Below are positions 54,121 to 62,996 of a stretch of DNA of 64,000 nucleotides, one piece after another (within the stretch, counting starts at the first letter, position 1; the number at the start of each line of letters is the position of its first letter). The notes below the pieces were generated by a model. That model worked only from the letters and a program-made list of their open reading frames with translations, was not told the DNA's origin and did not search any database. Source of the DNA: Thermoplasmatota archaeon (GTDB taxonomy: Archaea > Thermoplasmatota > Thermoplasmata > Thermoplasmatales > Thermoplasmataceae). The stretch spans positions 1-64,000 of the forward strand of contig JAMCUD010000016.1 in NCBI GenBank assembly GCA_023379355.1, in the 5' to 3' direction. A program made the translations under genes and the position numbers.

Positions 54121-55911
54121 GTGGAGTATGTACCTGACACCTCAGTAATAATAGATGGGCGTTTCTCATCCTTTGTTAAGGAAAAGCGGGGATCCAGAGT
54201 AATTCTCCCTGAAGCTATGCTGTCAGAAGTCGAGAACGAAGCCAGAGAAGGGCAGTCTCTTGGTTATGCAGCCCTTGAGGAACTCAGGAAACTTAAGGAT
54301 CTTGAATCAAAGGGATACATATTCCTGGAAATTTACGGAGAAAGGCCAAGGGAGTCATGGTACGGGAAGCTAAACAGCGGAGTGATTGATGATCTTATCC
54401 GGGGAGTAGCCATAGGTACACAGGCAATTCTTGTAACAGGTGACATCATTCAGAAGGCCCTTGCAGAGATCAAAGGGATAGAGGTAATATATCTTGAGCC
54501 TCCCAGCGGTGAGCCTAAAAACATTGAGGAGTTCTTCGAGAAAGAAACATCTTCAGTTCACATAAAGACTGGTATGAATGTAGTTTCAAAGGAAGGCCCG
54601 CCAGGTTCAGTCAAGCTTGTCAAGAAAGGGATGAGGCTTTCCCGGGAAGAGATGGAGTCCATGGTGAACCATATTGTCAAGAGGGGGAGAAATGAGGAGA
54701 ACTCCTTCATCGAAATGGACTCGCACGGCGCCACAGTTGTCCAGCTTCATGATATGAGAATCGTCATAACAAGACCTCCATTTTCCGACGAAATTGAAAT
54801 CACGGCTGTGAGGCCCGTGAAGAAATTGACAATTGATGATTACGGAGTATCCAAAGAGTTGATGGAAAGGCTTCAGGATCAGGCAAAGGGTGTACTCATT
54901 TCCGGAGGGCCAGGGCAGGGTAAGAGCACTTTCGTACAGGCGCTTGCTGAATACCTGTCGGCTCAGGGAAAGATAGTGAAGACCATGGAGAGGCCCCGTG
55001 ACCTGCAGGTCGGGAAGGAGATAACCCAATATACCGCTCTGGAGGGTTCCATGGAAAAAACAGGGGACATCCTGCTGCTGGTTCGAGAAGATTATACGGT
55101 TTTTGATGAAATGAGGGTGACCTCTGATTTCCTGGTATATTCTGACCTTCGGATGGCTGGAGTAGGAATGATCGGGGTTGTTCACGCCACCAGGGCAATA
55201 GACTCAATTCAGCGTTTCATCAACAGGATAGAACTGGGCATGATTCCTCAGGTTATAGATACTATAATATTCATAGAATCCGGGAAGATTTCCCAGGTGC
55301 TTGTTTCAAGGTACTCTGTGAAGGTCCCGGCAGGAATGAGGGAGGAGGACCTCGCCAGACCAGTCATTGAGATACTGGACTTCGCCAATGGCAGATCGGT
55401 ATTCGAGATATACACGTTCGGCGAGCAGATTGTTGTCGTTCCGGTCACTCCTGAGAGGAAACCATCGGGCGTTTTGAAAATTGCTCAGGAGAAGATATTC
55501 AATGATGTATCAAGAATGCTTGGAACTACCAGGGTTTCTGTTACCATGAGCGGAGAGGGGAGAGCGACTGTTCGGGTTCCGGAAGATCTCATGTCCCGCA
55601 TAATTGGGAAGAAGGGTGCAACTGTAAGTGAACTGGAAAAGAGCTTTGGAATCCATCTGGATATAGAGCCGCTTAATGATCGGACATTCCTTGAGAGAGA
55701 GGTCGCAGGGGTGGAAATTAAGAACAAGATCATCTACCTGAACGTGAAAAACCCCAACCAGGCAGTAAAGTTTTATGTGGATAACATACTTATTCTTCAG
55801 GCTAAAAGCTCAGGAAAGGGAATAGTCAGAATAAAGATACAGAGTGACACAGGAGCCGCTCTGTATAATTATATAAAAGCAGGGAAGAATGTCGAATACT
55901 CCGTTTCCTGA
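54121..55911 (+). CDS. pinA: PIN-domain ATPase PINA with KH domain
   Basis: 596 residues from GTG 54121. Domains in order: PIN (1-125; acidic residues Asp6, Glu38/Glu40 and Asp107-108 region), a linker, a PilT/VirB11-like ATPase with Walker A SGGPGQGKST at 261-270 and HATRAIDSIQRF, and a KH domain near 480-530 (GKKGATVSELE). This COG1855 protein is one of the best-conserved archaeal proteins; in Sulfolobus it moves Holliday junctions. AATTATATA about 25 bases before the GTG is the TATA box. Confidence 0.92.
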   Translation: MEYVPDTSVIIDGRFSSFVKEKRGSRVILPEAMLSEVENEAREGQSLGYAALEELRKLKDLESKGYIFLEIYGERPRESWYGKLNSGVIDDLIRGVAIGTQAILVTGDIIQKALAEIKGIEVIYLEPPSGEPKNIEEFFEKETSSVHIKTGMNVVSKEGPPGSVKLVKKGMRLSREEMESMVNHIVKRGRNEENSFIEMDSHGATVVQLHDMRIVITRPPFSDEIEITAVRPVKKLTIDDYGVSKELMERLQDQAKGVLISGGPGQGKSTFVQALAEYLSAQGKIVKTMERPRDLQVGKEITQYTALEGSMEKTGDILLLVREDYTVFDEMRVTSDFLVYSDLRMAGVGMIGVVHATRAIDSIQRFINRIELGMIPQVIDTIIFIESGKISQVLVSRYSVKVPAGMREEDLARPVIEILDFANGRSVFEIYTFGEQIVVVPVTPERKPSGVLKIAQEKIFNDVSRMLGTTRVSVTMSGEGRATVRVPEDLMSRIIGKKGATVSELEKSFGIHLDIEPLNDRTFLEREVAGVEIKNKIIYLNVKNPNQAVKFYVDNILILQAKSSGKGIVRIKIQSDTGAALYNYIKAGKNVEYSVS

Positions 55912-55926
55912 ACATTCATCAAAGGT

Positions 55927-57348
55927 TCACTGATTTTTGAGATACTCGTAAAGCAATCTCACTCCAAATCCGGTTGCCCCCTCCGGCAAATAATCAGCCT
56001 TAACGGTCTTCTCCTGGGTCCAGGCGGTTCCTGCTATATCAAGATGTACCCAGGGTGTTTCGCCCACAAAATTGCTGAGAAAAGCTGCGGCAGTCTCTGC
56101 CCCTCCAGGTCTTCCACCGGTGTTCTTGATATCTGCAACCTTGCTTCTTATCTGTTCTTTGAAGTCCTCATCCAGTGGGAGTCTCCAAAGTTTTTCCCAG
56201 GTATTTCTGGAAGCATCGACCATCTCTTTCTGGAAAGAGTCGTCATTCCCCATCATTCCCGCATAGTTGTTGCCGAGGGCTATTACACAAGCTCCTGTAA
56301 GAGTAGCAAGGTCTATTATTCTTGATGGGCTATATTTTTCCAGTCCATAGGAAAGAGCATCGGCAAGCACCAGTCTTCCTTCAGCATCCGTTGATATGAT
56401 TTCAGAGGTCCTCCCATTGTAGTGTTTCAGGATGTCACCAGGTTTGTAGGCGTTTCCTCCTGGGAGATTCTCAGTAAGGGCCATTATGCCAACTACATGT
56501 TTCCTGAGGCCAAGTTCGGAAACCAGTTTCATTGTTCCCAATACTGCCGCTGCCCCGCATTTGTCGAACTTCATTTCACCCATACCCTCAGGGGGCTTCA
56601 ATGATATTCCTCCACTGTCAAATGTAATCCCCTTTCCTACGATCAGTATCGGGGGGTCACTGGACCCGGAATATTCCATGACAACCATCTTTGCAGGTTC
56701 CCTTGCTGCTCGTGATACTCCTTCAAGCCCACCCATACCCATCTTCAGAAAATCCTCTCTGCCAAATACCTCTATCTTCATATTTTTCAATTCATGCGAT
56801 CTGTTCTCAAAGAGAGTTGGGGTTCCAATGGATGGGGGATAGTTTGCAAGCTCCCTTGTAAAATTGGTCGCCTCGCCCACAATATTTCCAGTCTGGACTG
56901 AGGTTCTGTCATCGGACATTATGTATACTGTTTCCACATTGAAATCCTTCTTCCTGTTTCGGAAGGCGTCAAATTCGTAGAGAGATACGGTTGATATGTA
57001 TGCGGTTTCATAAGTGGAATCCTTAAACTCAGGTACTGCAACGGCAATACTCTTTGGACCCATTCTGGCTGCTTCCTTTATGGCTCTTGAATAGCTTCTC
57101 CTTAGGATTTCGGGTTCAAACTTTTCCTTAGCCCCCAGGCCTGCGAATACGACAAGTCTTGAATCTGTAACCATGGATGCTGTGGTTGCTGACTTACCAG
57201 TGAAACCCATTCTGCCAAGGGATTCTCTGTCAGCTGTGAAATGAGTCTTTCCAGGGTTCACGGCTTCCGTGAGCCCTTCAAAAAAAGGGTAAACTAAACT
57301 ATCAACCTTCAGCTTTTCCATGGTCAGCTCAGTACTTTCCATCTTCAT
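55927..57348 (-). CDS. pepA: Leucyl aminopeptidase (M17, PepA)
   Basis: 473 residues. The M17 metal-binding motifs are complete: VGKGITFDSGGISLKP, MKFDKCGAAAV and the NTDAEGRL equivalent STDAEGRLVLADALSY. The N-terminal macro-like domain is about 165 residues long. It removes N-terminal amino acids, useful to a peptide-scavenging acidophile. Convergent with PINA. Confidence 0.95.
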   Translation of the reverse strand: MKMESTELTMEKLKVDSLVYPFFEGLTEAVNPGKTHFTADRESLGRMGFTGKSATTASMVTDSRLVVFAGLGAKEKFEPEILRRSYSRAIKEAARMGPKSIAVAVPEFKDSTYETAYISTVSLYEFDAFRNRKKDFNVETVYIMSDDRTSVQTGNIVGEATNFTRELANYPPSIGTPTLFENRSHELKNMKIEVFGREDFLKMGMGGLEGVSRAAREPAKMVVMEYSGSSDPPILIVGKGITFDSGGISLKPPEGMGEMKFDKCGAAAVLGTMKLVSELGLRKHVVGIMALTENLPGGNAYKPGDILKHYNGRTSEIISTDAEGRLVLADALSYGLEKYSPSRIIDLATLTGACVIALGNNYAGMMGNDDSFQKEMVDASRNTWEKLWRLPLDEDFKEQIRSKVADIKNTGGRPGGAETAAAFLSNFVGETPWVHLDIAGTAWTQEKTVKADYLPEGATGFGVRLLYEYLKNQ

Positions 57349-57431
57349 AAGGGAGAATCATATCAGGGTATAAACATTAAAGGTAAAATTCCCTCAGATT
57401 GGCTTAAATGCAGGGAATACAAAGGGGGTGA

Positions 57432-58340
57432 ATGTGGATGGAATGCAGCATATGCGGAAGAAAGGCAGTTTACCATTACAGATACAATGGGAGCAGTGCT
57501 TGCAGAGATCATTTCATTGAAAATTTTGAAAGGCGCGTGAAACAGGAGATCAGGAGCCAGGTTAAATTCAGTAAGCCCGTTACCCATATATCGGTAGCAA
57601 TCTCGGGAGGAAAGGACAGTTCTGTAACACTTTCGGTTCTGGTAAAGCTTCTGAAGGAACGCAGGGACGTCAAGATATCCGCCTTTACGGTGGATGAAGG
57701 AATTGAAGGTTACCGGGGCAGTGGATTGCAATCATCCATAGATCTGTGTAAGACACTTGGCATCGACCACTCGACCCGATCATACAGTGAAGAGTTTGGA
57801 ACCACAATGGATAAGGTTGTACTTCAGAATCCTGATGTGATTCCATGTTCCAGATGTGGCCCAATGAGGCGCAATCTGATCAACAGCCTAAGTTCCATTC
57901 AGGAAGCTGATTATGTGGCTCTGGGCCTTAACCTTGATGATTATACCCAGTCAGTGATGATGAATGTTGCCAGGGGGGACCTGGAAAGAATGAAAAGAAT
58001 GGCACCCCATCTTCAAGCAAAGGAAGGTCTGATAAGGAGGATACTGCCCCTGATACGCATACCGGAGAAAGAGGTTGTCGCATACGCCGTCCTTAACGGC
58101 ATCCCATTCGATTCCTCATGGTGCCCTTATTACTCAAGAGCGCAGAGGAACACCTTCAGAGAAATCATAGGATCAATGGAGGAAAAATCTCCAGGAACAA
58201 AATTTGGGATATTGAGATTCAGTGAGGAGCTGAGAAAACAGATCCCAAATGATAATGACGAATATATTCTGAACAGGTGTCGGGAATGCGGTTCACCGAC
58301 ATCCGGTACAATATGTTCCGTATGTATGAATTCAGAATAA
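57432..58340 (+). CDS. tRNA thiolation protein, TtuA/Ncs6 family
   Basis: 302 residues. An N-terminal zinc motif (CSICG plus downstream Cys/His), PP-loop ISGGKDSS near 58-65, PCSRCGPMRR near 135-144 holding catalytic cysteines, WCPYYSRAQRNTFR, and a C-terminal zinc ribbon (CRECG ... CSVC). It adenylates and thiolates uridine (U54 or U34) in tRNA, raising heat stability or decoding accuracy. TtuA and Ncs6 cannot be told apart by eye. A tRNA-Ile gene follows downstream. Confidence 0.92.
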   Translation: MWMECSICGRKAVYHYRYNGSSACRDHFIENFERRVKQEIRSQVKFSKPVTHISVAISGGKDSSVTLSVLVKLLKERRDVKISAFTVDEGIEGYRGSGLQSSIDLCKTLGIDHSTRSYSEEFGTTMDKVVLQNPDVIPCSRCGPMRRNLINSLSSIQEADYVALGLNLDDYTQSVMMNVARGDLERMKRMAPHLQAKEGLIRRILPLIRIPEKEVVAYAVLNGIPFDSSWCPYYSRAQRNTFREIIGSMEEKSPGTKFGILRFSEELRKQIPNDNDEYILNRCRECGSPTSGTICSVCMNSE

Positions 58341-58459
58341 TTGGAAGAACTGACGATCTAATGATTCGGCAGGAGAATTAATGACAAGTTCACCCGACAC
58401 CGATTTCTGCGAAATGTTTAATACAGCAACATCGATTTTGGAAAGCTTGTTCTGACCAG

Positions 58460-58534
58460 GGGGTTGTAGCTTAGCATGGTTTGAGCACCCGGCTGATAAC
58501 CGGGAGGTCACCGGTTCAAATCCGGTCAGCCCCA
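58460..58534 (+). tRNA. tRNA-Ile (GAT)
   Basis: 75 bases. Acceptor GGGGTTG (58460-58466) pairs with CAGCCCC (58527-58533, one G-U), discriminator A. Anticodon arm CCCGG-CTGATAA-CCGGG gives GAT. T arm ACCGG-TTCAAAT-CCGGT. No intron and no encoded CCA. Confidence 0.95.
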
Positions 58535-59237
58535 TTTCTTGTCAGGGTATGTAGACAAGACGTTTGTGTTTTGACCCTGTATAAAGCAATGTCTGTCTAT
58601 TAGGATATTAATTATTGCCCCCATCTTTTTATTTATAAATCTACGTTAGACTTTAAATCAGTTTTGTTTATATCTTCAGTCAAAACACCTTCTTGATCTG
58701 ATTCATTGCATAGCTGAGGTCTTGTATCGATATTCCCACATTCCTGACGGTCTTAAGCTTCAATGTCAAGAAGGAGACATAGAATCCCCTGAATAACACT
58801 GTTAGTACTGAATGGGATATCGCTATTCCTTGTCGGTTATCAATCAGTGTAAATATCTTTTTTAAAATTTAACTGATTTATTCAGGTTGAATCCTAACAA
58901 TCAGGTTTTATGTCAATAGAAACTTTTAGGTCCATGAAAAAGATGTAAAGTATAACATTCACATAATGAATAAATTCCCGCAATGAAAAGCAGCTTCATG
59001 ATCAGACTCCTTGAAAATAGGGATAGTATAAAGAAAGGAGGTTGAAAATCATCATTGAGAAAAAAGGAGGGTGAATGGGATTGTTTCACTGTAAGAGGGA
59101 ACACTGGTATGGAATCATCAGTCTCATATATACTGACAGTACCCTCATTAGGCGATAATGATTTATGCAAAGCAGAACAATCGTTCCTCTGGAAACCTTA
59201 TTGAGAGGAAACATTTACCTATTTGCTGTGATTTAAC
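58535..59237. other. 703-base gap with only a gene relic
   Basis: No intact gene. The centre (58680-59170, minus strand) holds open fragments that resemble a decayed transposase, described separately. The right end (59180-59237) is the promoter region of the glycosylase gene. It directly follows tRNA-Ile, a common site for insertions, but I found no repeat of the tRNA 3' end that would mark an attachment site. Confidence 0.5.
58680..59170 (-). pseudogene. Probable decayed transposase fragments
   Basis: On the minus strand, 63 codons from 58868 to 58680 read like a protein C-terminus (helical, GFYVSFLTLKLK then SIQDLSYAMNQIKKVF and a stop), the look of an IS4/IS1634-type transposase tail. Upstream, in a different frame, 59170-58913 reads EGTVSIYETDDSIPVFPLTV followed later by IAGIYS, which recalls the middle of the same kind of enzyme. 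Stops and a frame change separate the parts and there is no start for the second part. Family placement is from pattern only. Confidence 0.35.
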
Positions 59238-59831
59238 ATGGTCGGGGTGCAGGATACAAAATCAAGGTGCAAATGGGTTGACCTCAAGGACCCTCTTTAC
59301 CTTGATTATCATGACAGAGAATGGGGGAAACCCCTGCATGATGACAGGAAGCTGTTTGAGTTCCTGATTCTCGAAGGTGCCCAGGCTGGTCTGAGCTGGA
59401 AAACCATCCTGCACAGGAGGGAAAGTTACAGGGCAGCCTTCAGCGGATTTGAAGCTGAGGTGATTGCAGAATACGGTACGGATGACATCTCAAGGCTAAT
59501 GCTGGATACAGGCATCATAAGGAATAGGCTGAAGATAAATGCAGCAGTCAATAACGCTTATAGATTCATCAAGGTCCAGGATGAATTCGGATCTTTTGAT
59601 ACTTACATATGGGGTTTTGTAGATGGAAAACCTCTCAAAAATAAGTGGACATCAATAGAAGAGATACCAGCCAGCACATCTCTATCCGACCAAATGAGTA
59701 AGGATTTGAAGAAAAGGGGGTTCAGCTTTGTCGGTTCAACAATATGCTCCTCATTCATGCAGGCAGTCGGAATCGTAAATGATCACACAGTGGACTGTTT
59801 CCGTTATACAGAAGTCCAGGAAGAGGTCTGA
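59238..59831 (+). CDS. tag: DNA-3-methyladenine glycosylase I
   Basis: 197 residues. The family signature is clear: SRCKWVD with zinc-binding Cys, YHDREWGKPLHDD, LEGAQAGLSWKTIL with the base-binding pocket, and the C-terminal NDHTVDCFRY providing the remaining His and Cys zinc ligands. It excises 3-methyladenine from alkylated DNA. This enzyme is mainly bacterial, so acquisition by transfer is possible; it sits next to a transposase-like relic. Confidence 0.93.
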   Translation: MVGVQDTKSRCKWVDLKDPLYLDYHDREWGKPLHDDRKLFEFLILEGAQAGLSWKTILHRRESYRAAFSGFEAEVIAEYGTDDISRLMLDTGIIRNRLKINAAVNNAYRFIKVQDEFGSFDTYIWGFVDGKPLKNKWTSIEEIPASTSLSDQMSKDLKKRGFSFVGSTICSSFMQAVGIVNDHTVDCFRYTEVQEEV

Positions 59832-59886
59832 ATTAGGTACCCCATAAATATTAGCCCATCAATGAAAATTAATCCTGGCTTATTTG

Positions 59887-60615
59887 TCAGTTGTTGTTTT
59901 TCTCTCTAACTTTGAGGTCCTTCTGGGTTTCCCTCAAATGGAGATTCAGGGAAAGATAGGGCTCCAATCCTTTCATTATCTTACTGATGCCCTTTTCCAG
60001 ATGCTCCTGTAGGGAGGAATATGATAAGCTGGAATTACTCGCCATCTCATCTATTTTTGTTTTTCTAGGAATGTCAAAATATCCCTGATAGAAGGCACTT
60101 ACAAGGTATCGCATCTGCTTATCAGTGAGTGTTGAAAAGAGCTGAGAAAGTGAAACTGTATAGATGTCACGAATCAGATCAGGAGCAATTGACAGCTTTT
60201 TGGTAATGGTGAACTTCCCAAGACCTTTGAAGTCAGCATAAAGTTCATCCATGTTCTTAGGAACAGGCGAAAGAAGGGAAAGCCTCTCATGACCCCTGGA
60301 ATAGTATACTGGTGCTTTCCACATCAGATTTCTCGACTCCACCATTCTTATTGTTGAATTTGAGGTGCTGCACCTGCAAGAAATCATAAGGGAAAGCCTG
60401 TTTTTTCCCGGGGAACTGTAAATAACCTCTGTTCCCAGTGCGCTTTCAACCTCAGGCATAAATTTCATGAGTTTTTCCAGATACCTGAAATCGCCGTAGA
60501 ATTCAAGATAGTCTACAGCAGAATTGCACCATCTGTAAAACTCTACCTCCGGAAATTTACGGCTCAGATTGCAGAACGGGAGATCATTCTCAAGGTCAAG
60601 TTCTATCTCTTCCAT
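59887..60615 (-). CDS. Bat-like regulator with HTH_10 domain
   Basis: About 242 residues from ATG 60615; CATATATACC about 25-30 bases upstream and the operator-like repeat at the start codon favour it over an earlier in-frame start at 60657. The C-terminal region is the HTH_10 (bacterio-opsin activator) domain: LTDKQMRYLVSAFYQGYFDIPRKTKIDEMA, then the recognition helix SYSSLQEHLEKGISKIM. The N-terminal 160 residues are an unassigned sensor-like part with CRCSTSNS cysteines. It is divergent from a small protein gene with which it shares the promoter region. Confidence 0.82.
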   Translation of the reverse strand: MEEIELDLENDLPFCNLSRKFPEVEFYRWCNSAVDYLEFYGDFRYLEKLMKFMPEVESALGTEVIYSSPGKNRLSLMISCRCSTSNSTIRMVESRNLMWKAPVYYSRGHERLSLLSPVPKNMDELYADFKGLGKFTITKKLSIAPDLIRDIYTVSLSQLFSTLTDKQMRYLVSAFYQGYFDIPRKTKIDEMASNSSLSYSSLQEHLEKGISKIMKGLEPYLSLNLHLRETQKDLKVREKNNN

Positions 60616-60645
60616 ACCGGTGTATACCGGTACAAGGTATATATG
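60615..60645. promoter_or_regulatory. Operator-like perfect inverted repeat and shared TATA region
   Basis: TACCGGT (60615-60621) and ACCGGTA (60626-60632) form a perfect 7-base inverted repeat with GTAT between. One end touches the start codon of the Bat-like regulator, and the TATA-like GGTATATATG (60636-60645) directly follows. The half-sites are 10-11 bases apart, one DNA turn, as expected for a dimer. The TATA element could serve both divergent genes. Autoregulation is inferred. Confidence 0.6.
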
Positions 60646-60675
60646 TTGCCATCCCATCTTATTCTGGTGACATAA

Positions 60676-60936
60676 ATGGTTTCATTAATTGTAGAACACA
60701 GATGGAAAGAAAAGAATGAACAGGACGCTTTCAAAGTCGTCGGCAGCATTATCGATATGCAGAAGAACGGAAAACTCCCCCAGGGTTTCTCTCTGAAGTC
60801 CGTAAATGTAGTTGAAAAGGAAAAAATGGCAGTATGTTCGTGGGATGCACCCAGCCTCGAGGACTTCAAAGGCCTGATGGAAAAAGTCAACCCGCCAACG
60901 AAGCACGAGATATTCGTCGCGAATCGCCTTCTTTAA
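60676..60936 (+). CDS. Small alpha/beta protein, unknown function
   Basis: 86 residues. The pattern VSLIVEHRWKEKNEQDAFKVV, a central strand pair and KHEIFVANRLL suggests a ferredoxin-like or dimeric alpha-beta-barrel fold, but I cannot name the family. Single Cys near 53 in VCSWDAP. It is divergent from the Bat-like regulator and shares its promoter, so it is a likely target of it. Cytoplasmic, no signal. Confidence 0.65.
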   Translation: MVSLIVEHRWKEKNEQDAFKVVGSIIDMQKNGKLPQGFSLKSVNVVEKEKMAVCSWDAPSLEDFKGLMEKVNPPTKHEIFVANRLL

Positions 60937-61048
60937 GGTTTCTGAATTTTAGACACCATCCATTTACTATTTTTTCTTCAGTTTTCGTTTATTTTGTTTA
61001 TTTTCTTATCATGCAAAGTAGTAGGAACATTTTCAGAAAAGGGCAATG

Positions 61049-61990
61049 TTAGGGGAACCACATAAGAAAGAGAGATACCAGTGTTATGGCAAAAACAGCA
61101 TTTCCTATGTCCCGTTCAATATAATCAAGATCGGTTCTCCGAAGGCGGTAATTCATAAAAGCCACTCCGGCCAATGGCACAATTATGGTGAATGTCCATA
61201 GAATGTTTTCTGTTAGTGTGATAAAAGCAAAGGCAGCAAGGGACACTATGGAAAGTGTCAGGAAGAGACTCTCAGCATTCCTGATTCCAACTCTTACCGC
61301 TAGAGTTCTGCAACCTGCCTCCTTATCTGACTTAATGTCCCTGAGGTTTCCGGACAGGAGAACCAGAGCAAAGAGAATAGCATTCATGAAAATAAATGAA
61401 ATCACCGGTGCCGTGAAACGTATTCCATACGTTATCCCCTCTATGCAGGTAAGGGCAACATATCCGGCGGCCACAGTGATCTCCCCCAGTCCACGATACT
61501 TTAATCCTAAAGGCGGTCCTGTATAGCCAAAAGAGATGACAGTACCAACGGGAATCATCAGAAGAAAAATCAGGCTGTGAAGCACATATGAAAATATCAG
61601 GACAACAAATATCATTGCAACTATTTCCATAATGCCATATAGGATCATTCTTGAAGGGGTGATACCAAGGTCAAAGATGGGGTGCTTCCTGTATTTCATA
61701 TTTGGGGAGTCCACCCTGTCCACATTCCTGACATAGTCGAAATAGTCGTCAAGTGCATTGGTTGCCGCTGAGACCAGGATTATGGAAAGTAACATTCCAA
61801 GTACTGACAGCACCGATATTCGGTCTCCCTGTCCTGAAGTAATGGCGAACCCGCCCAGCACAAAGGTAATTGAAAGGTATACAGGGGGATTCATCAGACC
61901 CCTTGAGGAAGCAGAAGCCGCTTCCTTGAACTGTTGAACTATGGAAGAAAGCGAGTATCTTCCATTCTCAGATGGATCAGGTACTCCCAT
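61049..61990 (-). CDS. UbiA-family prenyltransferase (MenA-like)
   Basis: About 313 residues from ATG 61990; an earlier TTG at 62017 would lengthen the overlap with the upstream gene from 14 to 41 bases. Eight or nine spans. The two prenyl-diphosphate motifs are present: NALDDYFDYVRNVDRVD near 78 and DIKSDKEAGCRTLAVR near 220. Attachment of a prenyl chain to a quinone precursor is likely, since Thermoplasmata use menaquinone-type quinones, but a lipid role (DGGGP synthase) is an alternative. It overlaps the oxidoreductase gene by 14 bases, suggesting an operon. Confidence 0.85.
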   Translation of the reverse strand: MGVPDPSENGRYSLSSIVQQFKEAASASSRGLMNPPVYLSITFVLGGFAITSGQGDRISVLSVLGMLLSIILVSAATNALDDYFDYVRNVDRVDSPNMKYRKHPIFDLGITPSRMILYGIMEIVAMIFVVLIFSYVLHSLIFLLMIPVGTVISFGYTGPPLGLKYRGLGEITVAAGYVALTCIEGITYGIRFTAPVISFIFMNAILFALVLLSGNLRDIKSDKEAGCRTLAVRVGIRNAESLFLTLSIVSLAAFAFITLTENILWTFTIIVPLAGVAFMNYRLRRTDLDYIERDIGNAVFAITLVSLFLMWFP

Positions 61991-62957
61991 CGTAGGAAGT
62001 CCTCTTGTCAGTGTCAAAAGCCTCCGTAACTATCCTGACAACTTCCTCTCCGTCTCTACCGGATGCGATAAGTTCGTTCTTTCCTTCCGTCTTGGATACA
62101 AATAACATGACCTCCCTTTCATACATATTTACCGGAGCATATTCCCTTATGACAACATTCTCGGAATCATACACTTTGCAGTTTACCTGGGTGCCAAAGA
62201 CCCCTGCAGCTCTCACGCTGTTTGATGTTCCCTCAACCACAAGGTCATTCAGAGGTCTGGCAATGGCCCTTGATGAAATGGCGCTTGCAATTATTCCATC
62301 GTAATCCATCAATACTGACTCCGTCTGGTCAAGCACCTTTCCCGGTGGATTTCTGAATGCCGCAACCCTTCCCGGCTTCTTACCCAGAATGAAATTGATT
62401 GTATCTATGACATGAACACCAGTGCCCATTACTGAACCCCCTCCTGCTTTTTCCTCATCGCTCCACCATTGCCTGTCAGGGTCTTCTTCTGTTCTTCCTG
62501 ACAACCCGCCCCAGGACCCACGAATGGAGGTAACATTTCCCAGTGCACCGCTCTGGGCCATTTCCCTTATCTCCTGAATCGCCGGATGGAACCTCATGTG
62601 AAATCCAAGTGCCAGCACCAGGTTGAGCTTCTCTGAAATCTTCACAAGATCGGAAGCATCCTTTAATGTAAGGGTCATCTGTTTTTCAAGTAGCACGTGT
62701 CTTCCATTTTCCATTGCCCGTTTGGCCTGTTCATGGTGCATGAAATTGGGAGAGGCAATATAGACTGCGTCAAAATCTCCATTCTTGAGCATTGCAGAAA
62801 GGTCATCGAAGGGAGTGGCATTGTAATTTTTTCCTTCTTTCTTTGCCTTTTCAAGTTTTCTGCTGTAGATTGCTGTTATTCTGTTCCCGGTTGAGGCTAT
62901 GGCAGGCATCACCCTGTTTATTGCGTGGTTTCCCAGCCCGACTATTCCAAATTTCAT
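61977..62957 (-). CDS. Gfo/Idh/MocA-family oxidoreductase
   Basis: 326 residues. Rossmann motif GIVGLGNHAINR, EKQMTLTL in place of the usual EKP motif (Lys kept, Pro replaced by Gln), and GGGSVMGTGVHVIDTI in the C-terminal domain. It is distinct from the copy at 40580. A sugar or polyol substrate is expected. Its 3' end overlaps the UbiA gene start by 14 bases, so the two are cotranscribed, an unusual pairing. Confidence 0.85.
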   Translation of the reverse strand: MKFGIVGLGNHAINRVMPAIASTGNRITAIYSRKLEKAKKEGKNYNATPFDDLSAMLKNGDFDAVYIASPNFMHHEQAKRAMENGRHVLLEKQMTLTLKDASDLVKISEKLNLVLALGFHMRFHPAIQEIREMAQSGALGNVTSIRGSWGGLSGRTEEDPDRQWWSDEEKAGGGSVMGTGVHVIDTINFILGKKPGRVAAFRNPPGKVLDQTESVLMDYDGIIASAISSRAIARPLNDLVVEGTSNSVRAAGVFGTQVNCKVYDSENVVIREYAPVNMYEREVMLFVSKTEGKNELIASGRDGEEVVRIVTEAFDTDKRTSYDGST

Positions 62958-62996
62958 GCATCATCCATGCTTTACCGGATTAAACCGTTTCCGTTT

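Noticed and set aside
58332..58535. Reverse frame of 67 codons across tRNA-Ile
   Set aside because: It is antisense to the tRNA and to the end of the thiolation gene.
58913..59170. 85-codon reverse frame as a real gene
   Set aside because: No convincing promoter or ribosome site, odd composition, and better read as part of a decayed transposase.
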